Origin: a bacterium UBP17_UBA6191
Lineage (GTDB): Bacteria > Muiribacteriota > UBA6191
Assembly (NCBI GenBank): GCA_002422125.1
Contig: DITF01000102.1
Span: 1,667-38,868 of the forward strand
DNA: 37,202 nucleotides
Direction of reading: 5' to 3'
The position numbers and the translations under genes are program-made. Every line of letters begins with the position of its first letter. The first letter of the stretch is position 1. The notes beneath the pieces are model-generated. The model worked only from the letters and a program-made list of their open reading frames with translations. It was not told the origin of the DNA and did not search any database. Below, piece after piece: positions 16,536 through 24,166 of the stretch.

Positions 16536-16565
16536 ATACTAAATCATAATCGGTTAAACTGTCAA
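16536..16565 (-). promoter_or_regulatory. Promoter for yggS-yggT-divIVA
   Basis: The minus strand has a perfect -35 TTGACA (16565-16560), an 18-base spacer and TAGTAT (16541-16536) as -10 (four of six matches). Ten bases separate the -10 box from the yggS ATG, so transcription would begin about two to four bases before, or at, the start codon. That fits the lack of a Shine-Dalgarno sequence and suggests a leaderless mRNA. The positions are seen; the function is inferred. Confidence 0.5.
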
Positions 16566-16583
16566 AACTGAGGCCCAAAATTC

Positions 16584-17198
16584 ATGGTAAGTAAGTCAGT
16601 TATGCGATTCCGCCTTTCAGGCCTCATTTTGGCATTCCTGATTTTGCTGACCCCCTTGCTTCAAGGATGTTTTGGCTCCGGGGATCAAAAACCAGAAATT
16701 GCCTACCTAGTAGCCTATTCAATTCTGGATGACAGATTTCAGACCTCCACCCGCTTAGATCTAACCGCTGACATTTTTAATCCTGGTAGTGTTCCCATGG
16801 AAAACACTCAGTTAGTTTTTACCGATCTGAGTGGCACTGACTACATTTTAGATTATCAGACTGTGGGAGCTTATGCCCAGGAAGGTCGTTACAATGCCTT
16901 CCCATTACCCAGCCCCATCAAAAATCTGGAAGTCCTTGGTCAAAAAGGTGAGGAATTCCACGCCCCATCTGGTCTGCACTTTCTCTTTGGAACCAGCTTC
17001 AAAAAAGTTATGCTCAAATACCGCAATAAAGATGGTATCCATGAGGTAGAACTACCTAATATTGAAGTCATTATGGCAAAGTCTCGCCAAGAGACAATCG
17101 CTTGGATGCGTCAAGAGCATGAGGAAAAAGCCAAAATCATGGCTGAGCTTGAGCAAATGGCCAAAGAAAAAATCGCGGCCAAAAACAAAGCTAATTAG
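16584..17198 (+). CDS. Predicted lipoprotein
   Basis: A 204-residue protein with a lipoprotein signal: basic n-region (MVSKSVMRFRLSG), hydrophobic core LILAFLILLTP and lipobox LLQGC, with Cys29 as the lipidated residue. The mature domain contains beta-like stretches (TSTRLDLTADIFNPGSVPME, NTQLVFTDLSG, KVMLKYRNKDGIHEVELP) resembling a single immunoglobulin-like or LEA14-like sandwich, and ends in a charged helix rich in Lys and Glu. GAGG lies 10 bases before the ATG. The DUF262 gene begins only 15 bases after its stop, so they may share a transcript, which is odd because the following cassette looks like a separate conflict system. Its specific function is unknown. Confidence 0.7.
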   Translation: MVSKSVMRFRLSGLILAFLILLTPLLQGCFGSGDQKPEIAYLVAYSILDDRFQTSTRLDLTADIFNPGSVPMENTQLVFTDLSGTDYILDYQTVGAYAQEGRYNAFPLPSPIKNLEVLGQKGEEFHAPSGLHFLFGTSFKKVMLKYRNKDGIHEVELPNIEVIMAKSRQETIAWMRQEHEEKAKIMAELEQMAKEKIAAKNKAN

Positions 17199-17213
17199 AC
17201 CCAGGGGGTCTTA

Positions 17214-18338
17214 ATGAGTCAGGAATCTATAGACCATTCGAAGATTGATGAAAGCCCTGAGATCCCTCTAGAAAATGAATCTGGATTGAGGCCCAATGTC
17301 GGTGAAGTGTATCCCGATGCCAAAATCAAAATCAGTCGGGATCAGTACAGTGTGTTTGAACTTAAAAAAATGGCCGAACACCACAAGGAGCTCATCATTG
17401 CCCCTCCGTATCAAAGAGGCAATGTGTGGAAGACCCCTCAAAAAGTGGAGCTGATAGAAAGTGTCTTAATGGGAATTCCTCTTCCGGTAATATACCTGTT
17501 CGAGGAGCAATCTGGTCTCAAACAATTGGTAGATGGTCGTCAAAGAGTCACGGCACTGTTTGATTTTATGGACAATAAATTTGCCTTAAATGATTTAAAA
17601 ATCTTACCGATTGCCTTTAATAAAAAAAAGTATCAGGATTTAGACCCCATTTATCAGAGTAAGATTGATAGATTTCAATTGGCTGTATACATTATTGAGC
17701 CACCTACTCCAGAAAGGGTCAAATACGATATTTTTGATCGCGTGAACCGTGGTGGAACTCAACTCAATAATCAAGAGATGAGAAATGCACTTTATCAGGG
17801 GAAATCTACCAAGCTACTAGATAAACTCAGCGCGTCTCCTGAGTTTTTATTGGCGACCGGCAACGGCATCCAAACTACAAGAATGAGAGACAAATACATC
17901 ATACTAAGATTCTTGGCCTTTTACATGTGGAAGGAAGATTTCATTCAGTTTGACTACAAAAGTAATCTCCAAGAGTTTCTTGCCGAGGTGATGAGAAAAA
18001 TCAATACCTCCGATGATCGACTGGTTCACAAACTGGAGGAGACATTTCTTTCTGTTATGCACCAGTCATATCAAGTTATAGGAGAAGATGCCTTTCGATT
18101 TGCCGCTTCTCAAAACAAACGACCCATTAATATGGCCTTGTTTGAAACAATTGCCTACTTTTTTGCCAAGTACCCCGCAAATGAGAACTCTGCTGACACT
18201 ATCAAATTCCATATTGAGAAACTAAAAATAGAACTCGACGAGACCCAGGAGTTTTCAAAAAATGCTGATACTGCAAAGGGAGTCGAATTCAGATTTCAGG
18301 AAACGATTGCTATACTACAGGACAGGTTAAAATTATGA
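17214..18338 (+). CDS. DUF262-family protein (first gene of putative defence cassette)
   Basis: A 374-residue protein with the DUF262 core: PPYQRGNVWKTPQKVELIES (residues 64-83), GIPLPVIYLFEE, the hallmark VDGRQRVTALF (DGRQR 107-111) and FDRVNRGGTQLNNQEMRNAL (174-193). DUF262 is the N-terminal nucleotide-sensing/NTPase-like domain of the GmrSD-type modification-dependent restriction enzymes and of many defence proteins. No HNH/DUF1524 nuclease domain follows here; the C-terminal 170 residues are helical. So this is a stand-alone DUF262 that would need a separate effector. It overlaps the next gene by ATGA. GGGGG lies five bases before the ATG. The activity of this protein is inferred, not shown. 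Confidence 0.85.
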   Translation: MSQESIDHSKIDESPEIPLENESGLRPNVGEVYPDAKIKISRDQYSVFELKKMAEHHKELIIAPPYQRGNVWKTPQKVELIESVLMGIPLPVIYLFEEQSGLKQLVDGRQRVTALFDFMDNKFALNDLKILPIAFNKKKYQDLDPIYQSKIDRFQLAVYIIEPPTPERVKYDIFDRVNRGGTQLNNQEMRNALYQGKSTKLLDKLSASPEFLLATGNGIQTTRMRDKYIILRFLAFYMWKEDFIQFDYKSNLQEFLAEVMRKINTSDDRLVHKLEETFLSVMHQSYQVIGEDAFRFAASQNKRPINMALFETIAYFFAKYPANENSADTIKFHIEKLKIELDETQEFSKNADTAKGVEFRFQETIAILQDRLKL

Positions 18339-19432
18339 TCGATTCCATAACCATCAAAAACTTCAAATGTATAGACAATGAGACCTTGAATTTTTCCCCA
18401 CTAACCATACTTACAGGGGCCAATTCTTCCGGAAAATCAACCGTGATTCAAGGTCTGCTTCTGGGGTTGAAATACTTACAGTATCAATCACAGGATATGT
18501 CTCGGATTGCTCAATACAGGAATTTAATTGATAATTTTATGAGTTACGATGACATCTACAATAGAAGAGTTGGACGCAAAAATGTGTCGATTGATGTTAA
18601 GTTCAAGATGCCGGATCCCCTTGGCCTCAAATACTCCCGATTTGACTATGACAATAATTCTGATCCTACAATATCTGGGGATTCCATAGACAAGAACAAT
18701 ACAAATACCCTTCTTCTGCTCGGTAACTCGTTTTATTATGTTTCGGCAAACCGACAGGGGCCAGCATCCATCGAGCAAGTAGGCTTTGAGCGCTTGTTTA
18801 AGCCCGACTTGAGTAATATGTATTCAGTCTTTGAACAAAATAAGAGTGAACCCATTCATGAGTCCATTAGTAACGAACGCGCACACTCCCCAATGCTAAA
18901 GCATCAAGTGTCTTATTGGCTTTCCCAAATTCTAAATATGAATAACGGTATTGACGCAAAGGTCGAAAGAATTGACTCAAATTTTGTCAGACTTGAGTAT
19001 GAATTTGAGGATATTGGAAGTGTGTCGCCATTTAATACTGGTACAGGAACAAGCTTCTTGGTACGACTAATAATTTTGTGCCTTAGAGCTAAACCAACGG
19101 ATACAATTGTGATTGAAAATCCGGAAATCCATTTACATCCTTATTCTCAGTCAAAACTGGGAGAATTTTTTGCCTATCTAGCGCAAAGAGGAATCCAAAT
19201 CGTAATCGAAACCCACTGTGAGCACTTGATACACCGTGTTCGATATGAAATATACAAACAAAGACTCAATCATGAATTTGCAACAATTCATTACAAAAGC
19301 AGTGCCACCACTGCATTTGAAACTATCCATATCAACCAAGGTGGACATTTCACAGATCCAGACGGGGTCGAGCGAGGCTTTCCTAGCGGATTTTTCGACA
19401 AAAGTTTAATGGAACTTCTGGAAATAGGGTAA
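18335..19432 (+). CDS. OLD/DUF3696-like AAA ATPase
   Basis: A 365-residue ABC/SMC-type ATPase. It starts ITIKNFKCIDNETLNFSPLT and has Walker A GANSSGKST (residues 28-36). Also seen are a Q-loop region (YVSANRQGP), a signature-like FNTGTGTSFLVRLI, Walker B IVIENPEIHLHP and the switch-histidine segment IVIETHCEHLIHRVRYEI. The C-terminus (HINQGGHFTDPDGVERGFPS, then GFFDKSL) is the pattern of DUF3696, common in defence-island ATPases. No Toprim nuclease domain is fused, so a partner must be the effector. Coupled by ATGA to the DUF262 gene; the next gene starts four bases after the stop. A 120-base slice at 18901 has about 35 percent G+C, below flanking genes. Confidence 0.88.
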   Translation: MIDSITIKNFKCIDNETLNFSPLTILTGANSSGKSTVIQGLLLGLKYLQYQSQDMSRIAQYRNLIDNFMSYDDIYNRRVGRKNVSIDVKFKMPDPLGLKYSRFDYDNNSDPTISGDSIDKNNTNTLLLLGNSFYYVSANRQGPASIEQVGFERLFKPDLSNMYSVFEQNKSEPIHESISNERAHSPMLKHQVSYWLSQILNMNNGIDAKVERIDSNFVRLEYEFEDIGSVSPFNTGTGTSFLVRLIILCLRAKPTDTIVIENPEIHLHPYSQSKLGEFFAYLAQRGIQIVIETHCEHLIHRVRYEIYKQRLNHEFATIHYKSSATTAFETIHINQGGHFTDPDGVERGFPSGFFDKSLMELLEIG

Positions 19433-19436
19433 GAAA

Positions 19437-20174
19437 GTGAGCCAATTCGCCATTCTTTTAGACGATAAACTCTATAAGTTATGGCATGATTTTAAGCACA
19501 ATCGGCAAACTTCAGACATCAGTACCTTAGAGTGTCTACTTAGCTATTGCAAATATCCAATTGGAACAAATCTTGGTCAATTAGAAAGGGTCGGAATTAC
19601 TGATGCTACACTAATTGATACAATTGCGAGATCTGGTGTCAAACTACGAGCATCTCTCGAAGAACTGGTTTCATCTACCCGATTTAAAATTATCCTCAGT
19701 CAGGACAACAGTGACTTTCCGTATATCAATATTCATCAAGATTGTTTATTCAATCTCTACTGTATCCAGCATACAGCCGGACAAAACCGGGATAAGTCTA
19801 AACAGTATTTAAAGGCACTACTCTTAGAGGCAAAGGAAATCTATATCCGCGACACTTATTTTTTCCAAAACTGGAAAGACACCAAACACTTTTTTGATTT
19901 GTTGCCAAAACGGAAGTTAAACATTTGGTTCATTGAAGACCGTGAGCCACCTCCTCAAAGCCGAATCAAAGAAATCAAACAACAGTACGCTGATTGTTGG
20001 ACAGTTCGCCCAACACAGAGTGGCACATATGGCTCTACAAAACGGCATGACCGTTACCTGATTGTTACAGACACACAGAATCATAAAACAGAAATAGTCA
20101 TAACCTCTGGTTTTAGTTATCTATTCGACAATACAAAGGAATGTACCTTGATGATTCGCCCTATCTCTACCTAG
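19437..20174 (+). CDS. Putative PLD-like effector of the cassette
   Basis: A 245-residue protein starting at GTG 19437, four bases after the ATPase stop, with AGGGTAAG just upstream. Residues 125-245 look like one half of a phospholipase-D-fold phosphodiesterase: LLLEAKEIYIRDTYFFQNWK (core strand and helix), LNIWFIED, then RHDRYLIVTD (His204, Arg206, Asp212) and EIVITSGFSYLFDN. This is close to, but not exactly, HxKx4D...GS: Lys is Arg and Asp is one residue late. HDRYLI-type variants occur in prokaryotic PLD-like and MIT-C-like domains linked to conflict systems. The first 120 residues match nothing I know and may be a sensor. Its last 8 bases overlap the converging sugar-transferase gene. 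Family assignment is by motif only. Confidence 0.6.
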   Translation: MSQFAILLDDKLYKLWHDFKHNRQTSDISTLECLLSYCKYPIGTNLGQLERVGITDATLIDTIARSGVKLRASLEELVSSTRFKIILSQDNSDFPYINIHQDCLFNLYCIQHTAGQNRDKSKQYLKALLLEAKEIYIRDTYFFQNWKDTKHFFDLLPKRKLNIWFIEDREPPPQSRIKEIKQQYADCWTVRPTQSGTYGSTKRHDRYLIVTDTQNHKTEIVITSGFSYLFDNTKECTLMIRPIST

Positions 20175-21468
20175 CTCCCCTTCGTAGTATCAAAGCTGGA
20201 ATTGTCATGGCCAGAATCCAGGCATCCATCAAAAAACTCTGATGTCTGAGATAATAAAAATCATATTTTAAGTGATCGTGGATGGGCTGTTTGCGGCCGT
20301 AGATCTGCCAGAGTCCTGTGATTCCAGGGCGAGCCAGCATACGGCGAAAGGAAATGCCTCGGTAATGGGAATGGACCACACTTAACATCTCGGGACGGGG
20401 CCCTACCAGAGACATATCTCCCAATAATACATTCACAAACTGTGGGAACTCATCAAGGCTCATCCGTCTTAGAAACCAACCCATCGGGGTAAGACGCATA
20501 TCATGAGACGCTTCCGGTTTCCCTTGAATTTCTGTTGCTGGTTTCATAGTACGAAACTTATAAATCATAAACAGCCGACCAAGCTCACCAGCTCTGACCT
20601 GCTTAAATAGAATTGGTCTTTGATTGCTAATCAGAAGTAAGCAGGCCACGATTAGACATACCGTACCCCAAATCGGCAAAAAAATCAGGATAAGACCCAA
20701 ATCCAATACGCGCTTTTGCCGTCGGTACATGGATTGGTCATCTTCCTGTCCCAGAACCTGCCAAAGCCAAGAATGCATTCTCTCCAGCCGCTTTCCCTCA
20801 GAACTAGCCTCAATAAGCCAGGCTATCTGCAACACCTTAGCAGTTAATCCAGAGTCGGAAACCGCACTTAAGACCGAGCCATAAAGGGTTTCCCCACCTC
20901 TTCCTAAAAGCACATAGTCCGGTTCGTATCGAAGTATCTTCTGGCATACTGCTTCTGAATCATCCTCTGAAACTGGCTCCAGTAACAAACAATTGTGTTC
21001 CTTCGCTTGCAAATATACATTTACCCGCTGCGCAAAATCTCCACAACCCACAAACATAATTTTTAATTTGGGGACTGAGCCAGGAATTAGAAAATAATCC
21101 ACGCCTAGCTGCAAAATTACCCACAAAAGCATCCATAAAAGAAGCCAGGTTCGGGACATTAAATGCTGACTGGACAAAAAAGCTACCAAACCCACCAGTA
21201 AAAACACGAGCAAGGCAGCCTTAATATGTGACATGGCTCGAAAGTAGCGATTTTTTTGGAAGAATGAAATTCTGGTGGATCCTTCTATATAAATAAAAGT
21301 ACCCATCAAAAAAACTCCCAAAATGGTGAACTCCAAATAGGCGCCATAGTCAGAAGGTGTCTGAAAAATGGATAACAGCCAATCCTGTCGGCATTTATAG
21401 GCAATCCAGGCACAAAACAAAGCTGTACCTAATCGCAAAACACCTGTGAATCCCTCTCGATTACCCAT
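20167..21468 (-). CDS. Polyprenyl-phosphate sugar-1-phosphate transferase
   Basis: Begins glycan assembly by moving a sugar phosphate from a nucleotide sugar to undecaprenyl phosphate at the inner membrane. The N-terminal half has about four membrane helices and a Rossmann-like middle domain (LKIMFVGCGDFAQRVNVYL). The C-terminal catalytic domain is typical of WbaP/WcaJ enzymes: KRVLDLGLILIFLPIWG (membrane hairpin), FKQVRAGELGRLF, IYKFRTMKP, LRRMSLDEFPQFVNVLLGDM (catalytic Asp-Glu) and SLVGPRPEM, then PGITGLWQIYGR. Length is 433 residues from ATG 21468, which I prefer to the TTG at 21480. It overlaps the preceding unknown gene by 40 bases. Sugar specificity cannot be told. It probably acts with the Wzz-like, galE and mannose-isomerase genes nearby. 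Confidence 0.9.
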   Translation of the reverse strand: MGNREGFTGVLRLGTALFCAWIAYKCRQDWLLSIFQTPSDYGAYLEFTILGVFLMGTFIYIEGSTRISFFQKNRYFRAMSHIKAALLVFLLVGLVAFLSSQHLMSRTWLLLWMLLWVILQLGVDYFLIPGSVPKLKIMFVGCGDFAQRVNVYLQAKEHNCLLLEPVSEDDSEAVCQKILRYEPDYVLLGRGGETLYGSVLSAVSDSGLTAKVLQIAWLIEASSEGKRLERMHSWLWQVLGQEDDQSMYRRQKRVLDLGLILIFLPIWGTVCLIVACLLLISNQRPILFKQVRAGELGRLFMIYKFRTMKPATEIQGKPEASHDMRLTPMGWFLRRMSLDEFPQFVNVLLGDMSLVGPRPEMLSVVHSHYRGISFRRMLARPGITGLWQIYGRKQPIHDHLKYDFYYLRHQSFLMDAWILAMTIPALILRRGAR

Positions 21469-21836
21469 ACATTGTCCCAAAAATGCTCTACGGCAAGTTT
21501 TGGAAATTCCTCCTCTAATAGTGCAAACAAATCCCGTTCAGGACTAAATCCCTCTGGCAAATACACAAGCTGCTTCAGGATGTCGGATGAGGACAAGCAT
21601 ACCAGCCTAAGCCCCTTCAATACAGCAAAAGTACTCAAGAGTGTCCCAAGAAATACAGGTTGGGAAACTCCCAGCCAATTTCTTGAGGTATATGGAGCAA
21701 CCAGCCACCCCTCATGATTAGTAAGTACTTCAACCCCATCTGTTTGAAATCTTTTTACCAAACAAGGATCTTCGCTTAGGAGTTTCCAGAATATCTGTTT
21801 GGAAACATATACCAAATCAGCATCCAAAACACTCAT
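21429..21836 (-). CDS. Unknown protein, 135 residues
   Basis: A soluble-looking protein that starts MSVLDADLVYVSKQIFWKLL and contains a more hydrophobic middle (PVFLGTLLSTFAVLKGLRLV) and an acidic C-terminal part (FALLEEEFPKLAVEHFWDNV). Its ATG overlaps the stop of the upstream gene as ATGA, and its end overlaps the sugar transferase, so the three are translated together. I recognise no domain. The context suggests a role in glycan initiation or its control, but this is only from location. Confidence 0.5.
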   Translation of the reverse strand: MSVLDADLVYVSKQIFWKLLSEDPCLVKRFQTDGVEVLTNHEGWLVAPYTSRNWLGVSQPVFLGTLLSTFAVLKGLRLVCLSSSDILKQLVYLPEGFSPERDLFALLEEEFPKLAVEHFWDNVWVIERDSQVFCD

Positions 21837-22354
21837 ACAATCCTGCCCAGGCCATAGGTCAAATCTGTAATTCGCTGCAAAACCAACCCGTGCTGTTTAC
21901 AGATTCTCTCTAAGGAACGACTGCCGGAATCTTCTGAGAACAATTCTAAGCCCAAGGGTTTGGAAACCGTCTCCTTATCTACATCCAATTTGAGGTTAAA
22001 TCGCAGTTTTCTTTGAATATATGCCAATCCATCCAATAAACTCGCCGACTCCTCAACTCCCCATATTCTGGGAAACCATAACCACTTCATGTCTGTGATT
22101 TCCTGCTTCAAAACCAGTACCTGCTGATGAATCCGATGCCAAGCAATTCCCCTTTGAGTCGCCTCATGGAAAAGCCATTCGCTATCATAAAGATAGCCTG
22201 GTGATACGGTAATTTTTGAATCCAGTTGGTTCTTATCCAGATGAATCAAAAGGGTAACTCCCTGAACTACAGCCCAATCTTCAAGACAGGTAAAGTAGGA
22301 TCGTGTTTGTGGTGCTAAAAGGCGACTGGGACTAGGTGAAATTAACTGTTGCAT
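21833..22354 (-). CDS. Unknown protein, 173 residues, STN-like tail possible
   Basis: ATG 22354 has a strong ribosome site (CAGGAGG five bases upstream), so I use it over the TTG at 22384. The protein has no signal peptide. The middle is rich in Trp and hydrophobics (TDMKWLWFPRIWG), and the last 60 residues (RKLRFNLKLDVDKETVSKPL, then RSLERICKQHGLVLQRITDL) resemble the short STN fold of secretins and TonB receptors. That is a weak impression based on alternating strands and an 'L..IC...GL' helix. It heads a three-gene unit ending in the sugar transferase. The function is unknown. Confidence 0.5.
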   Translation of the reverse strand: MQQLISPSPSRLLAPQTRSYFTCLEDWAVVQGVTLLIHLDKNQLDSKITVSPGYLYDSEWLFHEATQRGIAWHRIHQQVLVLKQEITDMKWLWFPRIWGVEESASLLDGLAYIQRKLRFNLKLDVDKETVSKPLGLELFSEDSGSRSLERICKQHGLVLQRITDLTYGLGRIV

Positions 22355-22428
22355 GATTGCCTCCTGTAAAGGTTTAAGATGCAATCATCCTGCCAGATGG
22401 GACTAAATTCAGGCAGACCAGAATTTTC

Positions 22429-23397
22429 TTATTGGGGAGTATCGGAAAAATTTGCCCCTGCATATGCTTTGAGGGCATCCAGTCTTTCACTTAGTGGGGG
22501 GTGAGTGGAAAACCAACTCAAAAAACCGGACGAAGACGGGTTGTCTATACACATTTGGGCCACTTCATCCGGCATACTCTCTATCCGGGAATTACCAGAA
22601 ATTTTCAGAAGTGCAGAACTCAATGCCTCTGGGTTTTTGGTCAGCTCTACGGATCCTGCATCGGCCACAAACTCGCGGCTTCTGGAAATGGCAAACCGAA
22701 GCACTAAGGCAAACAAATATCCAATCACCAAAACCAGGGTGGCTATCAGCAAAAATCTGGGATCCTGTTTAGAATTATTACGATTGCGAGAGCTTCTGGA
22801 ATTAGAGCCTCTCATCATAGACCGACCAGCTACCTCTGCAAAAAAACCAATCATTCCCACAAAAATCACACAGATTACCAACAATCGAGCATCGCGGTTC
22901 ATGACATGAATCAGTTCATGAGCCAAAACTGCCTCAAGTTCGGAATCATTTAACTTTTCCATCAGACCACGGGTTACGGAAATGGTGTAGTTTCGTTCAC
23001 TGATTCCACTTGCAAAGGCGTTCAGGACATCGGTTTCAATTACAGCCAAGGATGGCATTGTAATCCCACGAGAAATACACAAATTTTCTAATAGATTATA
23101 AAGCCTGGGCTCGGCCTGTCTATCTACTAGACGAGAACCGGAGGCCATAAAAATCATGTTCTGATGAAAAAAATAGGCAATCAGGAACCAAATCAGACAA
23201 AAGCCTGTAACATAGTGCCAAGTTTGTAAAAAATAGGTTCCAGCCAGAGTTCCGGCTGATTCATTGCCTGCAAAATACAGGTAAAAAAATGTGTATAACA
23301 TACCCAGCAGCAGGAGTGGAAAACTCAGCAACAAAAGACTGGACTTAAGATTGTTGTTCCAGATGAATGTCTGTAAACCTACCGCTTCAAAGGCCAT
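22429..23397 (-). CDS. HtpX-like M48 membrane zinc protease
   Basis: A 322-residue inner-membrane metalloprotease. Two N-terminal membrane helices (LLLLSFPLLLLGMLYTFFYL and YVTGFCLIWFLIAYFF) precede the catalytic domain, with HELIH at residues 160-164 in LEAVLAHELIHVMNRDA. Two more hydrophobic helices follow (LVICVIFVGMIGFFAEV, LIATLVLVIGYLFALVL), then the third zinc ligand in SREFVADAG and the family C-terminus FSTHPPLSERLDAL. HtpX-type enzymes take part in membrane-protein quality control. It lies 11 bases after lemA; lemA-htpX pairs are common. There is an asparagine/serine/arginine-rich insert (RGSNSRSSRNRNNS) in the loop between the later helices. It is similar to, but not necessarily an ortholog of, E. 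coli HtpX. Confidence 0.9.
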   Translation of the reverse strand: MAFEAVGLQTFIWNNNLKSSLLLLSFPLLLLGMLYTFFYLYFAGNESAGTLAGTYFLQTWHYVTGFCLIWFLIAYFFHQNMIFMASGSRLVDRQAEPRLYNLLENLCISRGITMPSLAVIETDVLNAFASGISERNYTISVTRGLMEKLNDSELEAVLAHELIHVMNRDARLLVICVIFVGMIGFFAEVAGRSMMRGSNSRSSRNRNNSKQDPRFLLIATLVLVIGYLFALVLRFAISRSREFVADAGSVELTKNPEALSSALLKISGNSRIESMPDEVAQMCIDNPSSSGFLSWFSTHPPLSERLDALKAYAGANFSDTPQ

Positions 23398-23408
23398 ATT
23401 CGGTCAAA

Positions 23409-23972
23409 TCAGAATTTTACGGAGGCTGGAGCAGACACCTGAGCTTTTTCTTGCTCGGAAATCTCAAAATACTGGGCTGACTGAAATCCAAAAGATCGGG
23501 CAAACAATACACCTGGAAACTGTTCAATCACGGTATTGTATTCAGAGGTTGCATTGTTTAAAAACCTGCGAGCCGCAGCAATCTTGTTTTCGATGTCTGT
23601 CAGCTCCTTCTGAAGACTCATAAAGTTCTGATTAGCCTTTAAGTCAGGGTAGCTTTCTGATACTGCCAAAAGCTGTGTCACTGCCATCCCAAGCTGACCT
23701 TCAGCCGCTGCTCTTTGTCCCATATCTTTGGTGTTCATTGCCTGGGACCGGGCCAAGGACACGGCCTCAAAGATAGATTTTTCATGACCAGCATAACCTT
23801 TAACCGTTTCCACCAGATTTGGAATCAAGTCATAGCGGAGCCGTAACTGAACATCAATGTCGGCAAATGCCTGAGAGCATCTTTGTCTTAGTGCCACAAT
23901 TCGATTGTACGCCGAGCCCACAAACACCAGAATGCCAAAGCCTAACCCAGCAAAAAGTAGTGCAATTGTCAT
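23409..23972 (-). CDS. lemA: LemA-family protein
   Basis: A 187-residue protein with an N-terminal membrane helix (IALLFAGLGFGILVFVGSAY) followed by the LemA core: YNRIVALRQRCSQAFADIDV, QLRLRYDLIPNLVETVKGYA, HEKSIFEAVSLARS, LLAVSESYPDLKANQNFM, LQKELTDIENKIAAARRFLN and EYNTVIEQFPG. The hydrophobic end LFARSFGFQSAQYFEISEQE is also typical. The ribosome site GGGAGGG lies seven bases before the ATG. LemA proteins are N-out membrane-anchored helical proteins of uncertain role, often next to htpX as here. Confidence 0.93.
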   Translation of the reverse strand: MTIALLFAGLGFGILVFVGSAYNRIVALRQRCSQAFADIDVQLRLRYDLIPNLVETVKGYAGHEKSIFEAVSLARSQAMNTKDMGQRAAAEGQLGMAVTQLLAVSESYPDLKANQNFMSLQKELTDIENKIAAARRFLNNATSEYNTVIEQFPGVLFARSFGFQSAQYFEISEQEKAQVSAPASVKF

Positions 23973-24072
23973 AATTTCCCTCCCCCAAATATTCTCACCT
24001 TAACTTTAAGAGAATTTAGAAAAGGATGCAACCGCCAATTAGATTTACTTGCTGTTGGGATTTAAAAGATTC

Positions 24073-24162
24073 TGGCGGAGAGACCGGGATTCGAACCCGG
24101 GGTAAGCTTTCACCTACACACGCTTTCCAAGCGTGCTCCTTAAACCACTCGGACACCTCTCC
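24073..24162 (-). tRNA. tRNA-Ser (anticodon GGA)
   Basis: A 90-base gene with encoded CCA. Acceptor GGAGAGG pairs with the 3' TCTCTCC, followed by discriminator G and CCA. The anticodon stem CACGC/GCGTG encloses loop TTGGAAA, giving anticodon GGA, which reads UCC and UCU serine codons. A long variable arm (GTAGGTGAAAGCTTAC region) makes it a class II tRNA as expected for serine. The T stem CCGGG/CCCGG holds loop TTCGAAT. It starts only four bases after the stop of the exported-protein gene upstream. Confidence 0.96.
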
Positions 24163-24166
24163 ACTT

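Noticed and set aside
22385..22428. Possible terminator hairpin (CTGCC...GGCAG) between htpX and the next gene
   Set aside because: The stem is only five pairs with a 17-base loop and no T-run on either strand.
22505..22909. Plus-strand frames opposite htpX (134, 92 and 68 codons)
   Set aside because: All are shadows of the htpX gene, which has complete zinc-protease motifs on the minus strand.
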